Assembly: GCA_902541315.1 (NCBI GenBank)
Contig: CACBQF010000009.1
Location: 1-32,137 of the forward strand
Direction of reading: 5' to 3'
Source: an uncultured Pelagibacteraceae bacterium
GTDB lineage: Bacteria > Pseudomonadota > Alphaproteobacteria > Pelagibacterales > Pelagibacteraceae
Length of the DNA: 32,137 nt
Positions 25,151-32,137 of the stretch are shown one piece after another; the stretch's first letter is position 1; each line of letters opens with the position of its first letter. Made by a program: the position numbers and the translations under genes. A model generated the notes under the pieces. It did not search any database. It saw only the letters and a list, made by a program, of their open reading frames with translations, and had not been told where the DNA came from.

Positions 25151-26883
25151 TACATTTTTTCTGGTGTTGAAACACCAATAATATTCATACCTGATTTAAT
25201 TACATTGGAAATAACTTTAAGAAAAATCAATTTATCATTATTGATTTTTTTTTGTTCATTAATAAATCGTTTATCTGGATTATCTTTTCCTAAATTCCAA
25301 TAAGAATGAAATAATGATGATAAATCATAAAGATAAACAGCTACTCTATGTGGCTCCAATCTATTACATGATATATCTATACATTTTGGCCATTCAGCTA
25401 TTTTTTTTAAAATCTGTATTTCATCATTTGAATATCTAAAATCATAACTATCAATATCTAATTCAGAACTTAAATCTTTATTTAAGTGTCTAAATACAGA
25501 AGCTATTCTAGCATAAGCATATTGTACATAATAAAGAGGATTTTCTTTTGACTTCTCCACAACATTGTCAAAGTCAAAATCTAATTCCACATCACTACTT
25601 CTATTAAGCATTATAAATCTAGTAGCGTCTTTACCAACTTCACCTATTAAGTCATCCACAGTAATGTAGTCACCTTTTCTCTTTGACATTTTAAAGGGTT
25701 TTTTATCTTTTATAAGTTTTACGAGTTGACTTACTTTACAAATTAATTTTATCTTTGAGTTAGACAACGCATCAACAGAAGATGAAATTCTTTTAATATA
25801 CCCAGCGTGATCAGCACCTAAAATATTTATTAAACAATCAAACTTTCTGTCTAATTTATTTTTATGGTAAGCTACATCGCTTGCAAAATAAGTCCATGAA
25901 CCATCACTTTTTTGTAATGCTCTATCTTTATCATCACCAAAATCAGTTGATTTAAAAAGAAGCTGCTCTCTTTCCTCCCAATTATTTTTATCCTCTCCGA
26001 TTGGTGCTTTAATCTTACCTGTATAAACAAAATTATTCTCTTTAAGCGTTTGAACAACTTTTTCTACTTCTTTATTAGAAACTAATTTTTTCTCACTGAC
26101 AAAACTATCATGATTAATTCCAAGACTATTAAGATTTTTTTTAATTAGATTTAATGCCTCTTGAATTGACAAAATAGTTAGATTTTCAGAAATACTTTCA
26201 AAATTTTCAAGGTTTAGGTCTTTATTTGATTTTATAATATTTTGAGCAAAATCTTTTATATAATCGCCTGGATATAAGTTTTCATCATTAGACGGGAAGC
26301 TCTCATTAAATTTTATTTCTCTAATTCTAAAATAAACTGATTTTGTAAAATTAATTATTTGATTACCATAATCATTTACATAGTATTCTTTTGTTACCTT
26401 ATGATTATTGTACTGTAACAAATTTGCCGTTACGTCACCTAAAATAGCACCTCGACAGTGACCTACGTGTAATGGTCCAGTCGGATTGGCAGATACAAAT
26501 TCTATTAAATAATTTATTTTTTTTTCTTCTTTATTTACTCCAAAACTTTTGTAATTTTCGATTACGTCTTTTATAAAATTTGTCCAAAATGTTGGTTTAA
26601 ATTTAATATTAATAAAACCAGGTTTTTCAATTGATATCCTTTCAATTTGCTCGTCATTATCATTTAAAATTGGAGATAAAATTTCAGCAATATCATTAGG
26701 TGTCTTTTTATTAATCTTTGCTAAGAACATTGCTACATTGGTTGAAATATCACTATCAAACTTGACTGGTGGAATTTCAGCGGTAATTCCTTCCAAATTT
26801 TGAGGCAAAATAATCTTATTTTGTTTAGACAAATCGTTAAGAATGTCTTTTATCTTAATTAGATATAGATCAAAAATATTCAT
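25150..26883 (-). CDS. argS: Arginyl-tRNA synthetase
   Basis: Class I synthetase charging tRNA-Arg. The 577 residues show the N-terminal Add1-type domain (about 1-115), the HIGH motif as HVGH (139-142) in SANPTGPLHVGH, the KMSK-region KPFKMSKRKGDY (near 397) and a C-terminal anticodon-binding DALR domain with YVQYAYARI. Length is normal. The start overlaps the dgt stop by 4 bp (ATGA) and the stop shares a base with the next start. Confidence 0.97.
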   Translation of the reverse strand: MNIFDLYLIKIKDILNDLSKQNKIILPQNLEGITAEIPPVKFDSDISTNVAMFLAKINKKTPNDIAEILSPILNDNDEQIERISIEKPGFINIKFKPTFWTNFIKDVIENYKSFGVNKEEKKINYLIEFVSANPTGPLHVGHCRGAILGDVTANLLQYNNHKVTKEYYVNDYGNQIINFTKSVYFRIREIKFNESFPSNDENLYPGDYIKDFAQNIIKSNKDLNLENFESISENLTILSIQEALNLIKKNLNSLGINHDSFVSEKKLVSNKEVEKVVQTLKENNFVYTGKIKAPIGEDKNNWEEREQLLFKSTDFGDDKDRALQKSDGSWTYFASDVAYHKNKLDRKFDCLINILGADHAGYIKRISSSVDALSNSKIKLICKVSQLVKLIKDKKPFKMSKRKGDYITVDDLIGEVGKDATRFIMLNRSSDVELDFDFDNVVEKSKENPLYYVQYAYARIASVFRHLNKDLSSELDIDSYDFRYSNDEIQILKKIAEWPKCIDISCNRLEPHRVAVYLYDLSSLFHSYWNLGKDNPDKRFINEQKKINNDKLIFLKVISNVIKSGMNIIGVSTPEKM

Positions 26884-27998
26884 TTTAAATCTTTATATAA
26901 ATTAATAGCATATCTGTCAGTCATCCCAGATATAAAATCAGAAATTGCTCTAAACTTATCAACAGTAAGCTCTTTTCTTGAAATAAATCTTTTTGGATTT
27001 TTTGTAATCATTTCAAAAAGTTTTTTAATAATATATTTTCCTCTGTTATTTTTTTTCAAAACATTTTTGTTATTGTACATTTTTGATTTTAGGAAAAATC
27101 TAATCTCATAATCCGAATTCTTTATTTTGTCAGAAAAATTTACAGTTAGGTCTTTTGTTTTTTTTATATCTTTAGACTCTTTAATTCTATTTTTTTTTAA
27201 ATTTTTTAAAGTATTAGATATTAGATCTTTTATCATTATATCAATTGAATCTCTTATGATCTGATATACTGCGATATCATAGTTATATCTATTTATTTTT
27301 CTTTTATATTTTTTATAAATGTTATTAAAAAAATCTATTTCAACTAACTCCTCAATTGAAAATAAATTAGCCTTAAGTCCATCTTGTATGTCATGATTAT
27401 TATAAGCAATATCGTCTGAAATAGCTGCAATTTGAGCTTCTAATGATGGATATGTTTTGAAATTGATTAAATTCTTAAATTTTTTTGTACCTATTAAATC
27501 ATTTACTAAATTTAAGTCCTCCACTGGCCCGTTGTGTTTTAAAAGACCCTCCAAGGTCTCAATTGATAAATTTAGACCGTTAAATTTCATATATTTATTT
27601 TCTAAAAACATCACAATTCTCAATGTTTGCAAATTATGATCAAACCCACCATGTTCAGCCATGCATTCATTTAAAGACTCTTCACCTGCATGGCCAAATG
27701 GAGTATGGCCTAGGTCATGTGCCAAACTTAAGGTCTCTGTTAGATCCTCATTTAAATTGAAATAACGTGCTATAGACCGTGCAATTTGAGATACTTCCAT
27801 TGAATGCGTTATACGAGTTCGATAATGATCACCCTCTGTATTTACAAACACTTGGGTCTTATGTTTTAATCTTCTAAACGAAGCGCTATGTACAATTCGA
27901 TCTCGATCTCTTTGAAATGGAGATCTATATTTTGAGGGTGTTTCGTAAAATATTCTACCCTTACTTTTGAATAACCCTAGCTTTGAGTAATTTTTCAT
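26880..27998 (-). CDS. dgt: dGTP triphosphohydrolase-like HD-domain protein
   Basis: HD-domain phosphohydrolase of the deoxyguanosinetriphosphate triphosphohydrolase-like group, which breaks dNTPs into nucleoside and triphosphate. The 372 residues show RDRDRIVHSASFRRLKHKTQV (30-50), the metal ligands His65 (RITHSMEVS), His94-Asp95 (SLAHDLGHTPFGH) and Asp195/196 (ISDDIAYNNHD). This is the normal size for the alphaproteobacterial type, shorter than E. coli Dgt. It is the first gene of the long minus-strand series ending in secF; AAAGG sits directly before its ATG. erpA diverges 50 bp away. Confidence 0.93.
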   Translation of the reverse strand: MKNYSKLGLFKSKGRIFYETPSKYRSPFQRDRDRIVHSASFRRLKHKTQVFVNTEGDHYRTRITHSMEVSQIARSIARYFNLNEDLTETLSLAHDLGHTPFGHAGEESLNECMAEHGGFDHNLQTLRIVMFLENKYMKFNGLNLSIETLEGLLKHNGPVEDLNLVNDLIGTKKFKNLINFKTYPSLEAQIAAISDDIAYNNHDIQDGLKANLFSIEELVEIDFFNNIYKKYKRKINRYNYDIAVYQIIRDSIDIMIKDLISNTLKNLKKNRIKESKDIKKTKDLTVNFSDKIKNSDYEIRFFLKSKMYNNKNVLKKNNRGKYIIKKLFEMITKNPKRFISRKELTVDKFRAISDFISGMTDRYAINLYKDLK

Positions 27999-28048
27999 CC
28001 TTTAAAATATAAATTTTAGTATTATATTACTAATATCAGTGATCAATT

Positions 28049-28366
28049 ATGATTAAAGAAATTAAATTTACCGATAAAGCACTAAAACAGATCAATGTTC
28101 TTTTATCTAAAAAAGATAAAGGCTCTTTTTTTAGAATCGCTATCAAGGGTGGTGGATGCTCAGGTTTTCAATACGAATTCACTTTTGACAAAGAAAAAAA
28201 TGATGATGATTTAAATTATCAAAACATATTAATTGATAAAGCTTCAGCAGATTTACTCAAGGGATCTGAAGTTGATTATGTCTCTGAATTAATTGGTGAG
28301 CAATTTAAGATTAATAATCCACAAACAAAATCATCTTGTGGTTGTGGTGTCTCCTTTTCACTTTAA
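28049..28366 (+). CDS. erpA: Iron-sulfur cluster insertion protein ErpA
   Basis: A-type carrier that passes Fe-S clusters to target enzymes. The 105 residues have the HesB/IscA/SufA fold with the three cluster-binding cysteines Cys37 (GGGCSGFQY), Cys97 and Cys99 (SSCGCGV). ErpA is preferred over IscA because of its place between divergent dgt and xthA, the usual alphaproteobacterial arrangement. The stop TAA shares its last A with the ATG of xthA (TAATG). Confidence 0.92.
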   Translation: MIKEIKFTDKALKQINVLLSKKDKGSFFRIAIKGGGCSGFQYEFTFDKEKNDDDLNYQNILIDKASADLLKGSEVDYVSELIGEQFKINNPQTKSSCGCGVSFSL

Positions 28367-29142
28367 TGATAATCTCATCATGGAATGTAAATTCTGTTAG
28401 GGCTAGAATTGAAAATATAAAAAGTTATCTACTAAAATATAAGCCTGATATCTTGATGATGCAGGAAATCAAAACCGAGGACTTAAATTTTCCTTATGAC
28501 GATTTTTCATCTATGGATTATGAAAGCCATGTATTTGGTCAAAAAAGTTATAATGGCGTAGCAATTATTTCAAAAGGAAAATTAAAGAATATCAGAAAAG
28601 ACTTAATTAAAGATAAACTAAAACAATCAAGAATAATTTCTGCTGAAATTGAATATAAGAAAAAAAATATCCAATTAATCAATATTTACACTCCTAATGG
28701 TAATCCAGTTGACACTGAAAAGTATGATTATAAAAAAAAATGGCTCAATGACTTAATTAAGCAATTAAAAAATTTAAGTAAAAAAAATCAAAATATTATT
28801 TTGGCTGGGGATTTTAACATAATACCATCAGCGGAAGATGTATATAATCCTAAAAGTTTTGAAGATGATGCCTTGTTTAGATTGGAAATTAGAAAAAAAT
28901 TGAGAGAAATGATTAATCTAGGTTTTAATGATGTCTATAGACATTTTTATGATACCAAAGAAGGTTATACTTTTTGGGACTATATGAGAGGTGCTTGGCA
29001 AAAAAATAACGGAATGAGAATAGACCATTTTTTAGTCTCAAATTCTCTAATAGACAATATTAAAAGTATCAATATTAATAAAGACCCTAGAGGACGAGAA
29101 AAGCCATCAGACCACACTCCTATAGAAATAACTTTAGCTTAA
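28366..29142 (+). CDS. xthA: Exodeoxyribonuclease III
   Basis: AP endonuclease and 3'-5' exonuclease of base-excision repair. The 258-residue protein starts at the ATG at 28366, overlapping the erpA stop by one base; the frame stays open upstream, but that would read through erpA's end and add a non-homologous leader. Catalytic residues are all present: Asn7 (SWNVNS), Glu34 (MQEIKTED), Tyr108 (INIYTPNG), Asp149 and Asn151 (GDFNIIP), Asp220 (MRIDHFL) and His250 (SDHTPIE). Confidence 0.96.
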   Translation: MIISSWNVNSVRARIENIKSYLLKYKPDILMMQEIKTEDLNFPYDDFSSMDYESHVFGQKSYNGVAIISKGKLKNIRKDLIKDKLKQSRIISAEIEYKKKNIQLINIYTPNGNPVDTEKYDYKKKWLNDLIKQLKNLSKKNQNIILAGDFNIIPSAEDVYNPKSFEDDALFRLEIRKKLREMINLGFNDVYRHFYDTKEGYTFWDYMRGAWQKNNGMRIDHFLVSNSLIDNIKSININKDPRGREKPSDHTPIEITLA

Positions 29143-29202
29143 AGACTTTGTCTTACTTGCTAGGTTGTCATTTATATTTTGGGATCTTTATTTAATTTAT
29201 TT

Positions 29203-29466
29203 CTAATGTTCATGATTATGCTCTTCATTTAAATTCTTTATATCTATCTCTCGAATATCAATAATCGGTTTTGCTATCCGCCAATTTCTTACTCTTCCAC
29301 CCTCTGCTCTCTCGGTTATTATGGTTTCTATAGGCGGGCAATTAGGTTCATGGCAACTTAACTCAGCCATACTTAAAATAGATGTTTCAGGTATTTGATA
29401 TCTTTTCGAAAATAGAACTTTTAAATTTCTAATAGTTTCCGCATTTGGTTTTTTTTTATTGAACAT
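29203..29466 (-). CDS. Small Cys/His protein linked to the zinc module
   Basis: An 87-residue soluble protein whose family I cannot name. Visible features are an Arg/Lys-rich N-terminus, a central MAELSCHEPNCPPIET segment (33-48) with Cys38, His39 and Cys43 (C-x4-C), a basic EGGRVRNWRI stretch (55-64), and a C-terminal EEHNHEH tail with His83, His85 and His87. The cysteine pair plus the terminal histidines suggest metal binding, which fits its place 3 bp after the WD40 gene in a znuA-cobW-WD40 series. No signal peptide, so cytoplasmic. The metal and role are inferred. It converges on xthA across a 60-bp gap in which no convincing terminator is seen. Confidence 0.75.
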   Translation of the reverse strand: MFNKKKPNAETIRNLKVLFSKRYQIPETSILSMAELSCHEPNCPPIETIITERAEGGRVRNWRIAKPIIDIREIDIKNLNEEHNHEH

Positions 29467-29469
29467 AAG

Positions 29470-30513
29470 TTAATTTTTTTCCTCATCCCAAATCGATGTC
29501 CATAAAATATTTCCTCCCATATCTCCTATTAAAAGATGTGAGCAATCATCAGTGACCGCAATGGCAGAAACTTCAAATTCAGTAAAACTTCGAATAATTA
29601 TTGTATTATTTGCTTTTTCAATTTCTGATAAATAAACTGAGCCATCACTTAGTCCAGTTAAAATTGCATTTTCATTAGGAAATGATTCAACAAATGTGAC
29701 TAATTGTTTTCCTACATACGGAAGACAAATTGGTTCACGACCTACTGGTCCATCGCCGTCAAATGGCCAACATACAGCATCATTCGCACCAGATGTTGCT
29801 AAATATTTTGAGTCACCTACAAAGGCGAAACTTTTAACTTTTGCACCATATCCTGACATTGCAGAGTCAATCTTGTCTTTTAATCGCCAAAAATGAAGTT
29901 GGTTTTCCTGCATGGACGTCACCAAGTATCTGTCGTCAGGACTAAAAATGACTTTATTATGAGAACCCTTCCAAATTAAATCAGAAGAAGTCCATTTGTT
30001 GCTATAATCTTTTTTCCAAAGAGTAACTCCACCATATCTAGAAACTGCTAATTTTCTACCTTTAGAGTCGAACGCTACACCACCAATAGTGCTGTCATGC
30101 TCTAACAGTTTTGGTTCTTTTTTATTTGACATCCAGAGATATACAATATTTCCGGATGTGCAAACCACGCTGCCATTTTTTGATGTAACATGATCTACCC
30201 AACGAGTACCAAAGTTACTAATCTCATTTATATTTCCATCTAGAGAAATTCTTAAAAAACGACCATCATCTCCACCAGTTAAAATATGATCTCCATCTTT
30301 TGCCATACAAAGAACTATACCTTTATGTGCTTTTATCGGTTCAGAGCTTTTTCCAGACGAGAAAATTCTAACAGTTCCATCTCCAAATCCAACAGCTATA
30401 GAATTGCCAACTGTAACAGCATTAATGACGGGAATTCCTAGTCTAAACTCTTTTCCTCGGTTTTCAAATTTAGTTTTATTTAACTGTGGAAAATTATTTA
30501 GATCAGCTTTCAT
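29470..30513 (-). CDS. WD40-repeat beta-propeller protein of the zinc module
   Basis: A 347-residue cytoplasmic protein built of WD40-like repeats. Blade-closing strands are visible at VRIF (48-51), FLRISL (86-91), VYLWM (124-128), VTLWK (163-167), LHFWR (206-210), AVCWP (246-250), VYLSE (293-297) and ILWTS (336-340), so seven or eight blades. The motif WPFDGDGPVGREP (249-261) is distinctive. I recall similar WPF...GP-G segments in WD40 proteins next to COG0523 GTPases, but cannot verify it. It starts in a 4-bp ATGA overlap with the GTPase gene, so joint production is likely. WD40 propellers are usually protein-binding platforms; its partner may be the GTPase or a zinc enzyme. No enzymatic motif is visible. 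Confidence 0.85.
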   Translation of the reverse strand: MKADLNNFPQLNKTKFENRGKEFRLGIPVINAVTVGNSIAVGFGDGTVRIFSSGKSSEPIKAHKGIVLCMAKDGDHILTGGDDGRFLRISLDGNINEISNFGTRWVDHVTSKNGSVVCTSGNIVYLWMSNKKEPKLLEHDSTIGGVAFDSKGRKLAVSRYGGVTLWKKDYSNKWTSSDLIWKGSHNKVIFSPDDRYLVTSMQENQLHFWRLKDKIDSAMSGYGAKVKSFAFVGDSKYLATSGANDAVCWPFDGDGPVGREPICLPYVGKQLVTFVESFPNENAILTGLSDGSVYLSEIEKANNTIIIRSFTEFEVSAIAVTDDCSHLLIGDMGGNILWTSIWDEEKN

Positions 30514-31484
30514 GCCGATTTGCAGTTTTCAAATCCTTCCTTCAAATTCATAGTTTCAAGATTTCGGCCAATAAAAACTAATCGAGAACTACGTTCTTTT
30601 CCTTCTGGCCATTTACCCATTGGTGAAGCATCCATGAGCATATGCACACCTTGAAATACATATCGATCACTTTCTCCAGTAAAGTCAAGAATTCCTTTTG
30701 TTCTTAAGATATCTTGACCCTTGGTTTGTAATAATTTGGTAAACCAATCTTGAAATTTCTCCATATCTAAAGGAGTATCAGAAACAAAGGATAAGCTAGT
30801 TACATCGTCATCATGCTCATGATCATGATCTGATGTAAGAAAATCAGGCTCTACTTCTAAAACACGTTTTAAACTAAATGCATCAAGATTAAGAACTTCG
30901 TTCAAAGGAACTCCACATTTAGTGGTATTAATAATTTTAGCAAAGGGATTAATTTTTTTAATTCTCTGTTTTACAACTTCTAATCCATTTTCATCGACTA
31001 GATCTATTTTATTTAGTAATACAACGTCTGCGAAAGCAATTTGTTCTTCTGCTTCGTGATGATCGGTTAATTGAGAACTTAAATGAACAGCATCTGCAAC
31101 CGTAACAATTGCATCTAACTTTGTGCGATCAGCAACATCTTGGTCAACAAAAAATGTTTGAGCTACAGGAGCTGGATCAGCTAACCCAGTAGTTTCTACT
31201 ATTATTGCATCAAGTTTGTCCGCCCGCTTCATTAGTCCACTTAATATTCGGATTAAATCACCTCTAACGGTGCAACATATACAACCATTATTCATCTCAA
31301 AAACCTCTTCATCAGCATCAACTACCAAGTCATTGTCAATACCTTGTTCACCAAATTCATTAACTATTACAGCATATTTTTTACCATGCTGTTCAGTTAA
31401 TATTCTATTTAAAAGAGTAGTTTTTCCGGCACCTAAAAAACCGGTTAAGACAGTAACAGGAACTTGTTTGTTTGTTTCTTGCAC
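30510..31484 (-). CDS. COG0523 (CobW/ZigA-like) metal-chaperone GTPase
   Basis: G3E-family GTPase of 324 residues. It has Walker A GFLGAGKT (15-22), VNEFGEQGID (41-50), the metal-binding CxCC motif Cys68-Ile-Cys70-Cys71 (NNGCICC), a switch region ETTGLADP (97-104), NKID (158-161) and a CobW C-terminal domain (from about 230). A His-rich segment (His220, 222, 224 in SDHDHEHDDD) sits between the domains. COG0523 proteins deliver zinc or other metals to client enzymes, often under zinc starvation. The position 8 bp after znuA supports zinc rather than cobalt or nitrile-hydratase iron. The start codon is GTG at 31484; no in-frame ATG is available upstream before a stop. Confidence 0.92.
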   Translation of the reverse strand: MQETNKQVPVTVLTGFLGAGKTTLLNRILTEQHGKKYAVIVNEFGEQGIDNDLVVDADEEVFEMNNGCICCTVRGDLIRILSGLMKRADKLDAIIVETTGLADPAPVAQTFFVDQDVADRTKLDAIVTVADAVHLSSQLTDHHEAEEQIAFADVVLLNKIDLVDENGLEVVKQRIKKINPFAKIINTTKCGVPLNEVLNLDAFSLKRVLEVEPDFLTSDHDHEHDDDVTSLSFVSDTPLDMEKFQDWFTKLLQTKGQDILRTKGILDFTGESDRYVFQGVHMLMDASPMGKWPEGKERSSRLVFIGRNLETMNLKEGFENCKSA

Positions 31485-31492
31485 TAATTAAA

Positions 31493-32137
31493 TTAACAAC
31501 CCTTAAAAGAATTAGACATATTTTTAATTAAATCAAAATACAAGTTTTTTCCTGGATCTAATGTTGCACCTAATGGATCTATAACCCCTGTTGCAACATT
31601 TGTATCTTTTGCAACAGCCTTAATAATGTCAGGATTAAATTGCGGTTCTGAAAAAATACAGCTTACTTTATCATGCTCAATTACTTCTCTTATTTCAGCT
31701 AATTGTTCAGCACCTGGCATAACATCAGTGTTCACTGTAAATGCCCCAAGAATATTTATCCCAAATCTTTCTTCAAAATATTGATATGCATCATGGAAGA
31801 CTATTGATTTAAAATCTTTATTTAATTCAGATTTTACTTTTTTAGTTAGATTATCTAAATCTTTATGAGCGTTTTTTAAATTTGCTTTATATTTTGCCTC
31901 ATTTTTTTGATCATTTTCAATTAAGTGTTCTGCCATTTCACTTAAAATTATTTTTGCATTCATCGGATCAAGCCATATGTGTGGATCAAACTCTCCGTGA
32001 GCATGTCCCTCGTGTCCATGGTCATCGTGATCATCTTTTTTATGACCTTTTTTATCATGATCGTGTTCATCATGACCATGTTCCTTCTCTTTTTTATCAT
32101 GGTCGTGATCATCATGATCATCTTCTTTCTTAGCATG
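31493..32137 (-). CDS. znuA: Zinc ABC transporter substrate-binding protein ZnuA, 5' end outside window
   Basis: Periplasmic zinc-binding protein of the ZnuABC importer. The reading frame is open to the window edge, giving 214 residues; the first Met inside it (at 31963) is internal, because it lies within the conserved FDPHIWLDPMNA segment. Upstream of that is a His/Asp-rich loop of about 48 residues with 14 histidines, a ZnuA hallmark that gathers zinc. Downstream are IVFHDAYQYFEE (zinc-ligand His), CIFSEPQF and a C-terminal Cys (FKGC); the two Cys probably form the ZnuA disulfide. The N-terminal part with signal peptide and first ligand is missing. It leads the znuA-GTPase-WD40-small protein series. 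Confidence 0.93.
   Translation of the reverse strand, partial: HAKKEDDHDDHDHDKKEKEHGHDEHDHDKKGHKKDDHDDHGHEGHAHGEFDPHIWLDPMNAKIILSEMAEHLIENDQKNEAKYKANLKNAHKDLDNLTKKVKSELNKDFKSIVFHDAYQYFEERFGINILGAFTVNTDVMPGAEQLAEIREVIEHDKVSCIFSEPQFNPDIIKAVAKDTNVATGVIDPLGATLDPGKNLYFDLIKNMSNSFKGC

Noticed and set aside
28336..28365. A longer xthA beginning 10 codons upstream
   Set aside because: Those codons overlap the conserved cysteine end of erpA in another frame and give a leader unlike exonuclease III; the ATG at 28366 gives the canonical N-terminus.
29142..29154. Small hairpin AAGAC-TTT-GTCTT after xthA as a terminator
   Set aside because: Only 5 bp of stem and no T run follows on either strand.
31963..31965. 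ATG as the start of a short 156-residue protein
   Set aside because: It lies inside the ZnuA motif FDPHIWLDPMNA, and the frame continues open to the window edge, so it is an internal Met.
31882..32133. Open frame on the plus strand encoding a His/Asp-rich peptide at the window end
   Set aside because: It is the antisense of the ZnuA His-rich loop; the repeated CAT/GAT codons read as His/Asp-like on both strands. The minus frame has clear ZnuA motifs.
32000..32137. Repetitive CATGATCATG-like DNA as a CRISPR or tandem-repeat array
   Set aside because: The repetition follows His/Asp codons of the ZnuA loop in frame and has no regular unit or spacer.

Overview
The window comes from a streamlined, very AT-rich alphaproteobacterium, most likely of the marine SAR11 (Pelagibacterales) type. 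The support is gene order (mltB-rlpA-dacA-tmk; ssb-gyrA-coaD-ppi-tgt; argS-x-nagZ-scpA-scpB-tatA-tatB-tatC-serS with yajC-secD-secF; divergent dgt/erpA-xthA, sdhE/recG and ssb/uvrA), Lys/Asn/Ile-rich proteins, long A/T runs inside genes, and extreme packing. Most neighbours overlap by 1-14 bp, Shine-Dalgarno sequences are rare, I found no convincing rho-independent terminator, and no stretch longer than about 100 bp lacks a gene. Placement below the class level is inference, because no rRNA is present.

Layout. (1) 1-4199, minus strand: rarD, mltB, a degenerate rlpA, dacA and the start of tmk form one overlapping operon for cell-wall trimming plus dTTP synthesis. (2) 4244-8387: tRNA-Ser(TGA), the divergent pair sdhE/recG, a DUF502 membrane protein, an M48 metallopeptidase with a Tat-lipoprotein leader, and tRNA-Lys(TTT). 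(3) 8419-13626, minus: ssb, gyrA, coaD, ppi, tgt, reading towards tRNA-Lys. uvrA diverges from ssb. (4) 16620-17222: an orphan membrane protein of the PuuD N-terminal type. (5) 17219-27998, minus: 13 genes from dgt to secF covering dNTP control, Arg- and Ser-tRNA charging, muropeptide recycling, condensin kleisin ScpAB, and both the Tat and SecDF-YajC export machineries. (6) 28049-29142: erpA and xthA, coupled by a TAATG junction. (7) 29203-32137, minus: a zinc module made of znuA (5' end outside the window), a COG0523 (CobW-like) GTPase, a WD40 propeller and a small Cys/His protein.

The items most worth a second look are these. The tRNA-guanine transglycosylase has lost three of its four zinc ligands but keeps its catalytic aspartates and its preQ1-pocket residues, and queA is missing from its usual neighbourhood. 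The zinc module carries two poorly understood proteins. RlpA is degenerate. A membrane stub without a SPOR domain sits where alphaproteobacteria usually keep a SPOR gene. Two convergent gene pairs each share one TTAA for both stop codons. No CRISPR array, insertion sequence, phage gene or obvious new defence system was seen.
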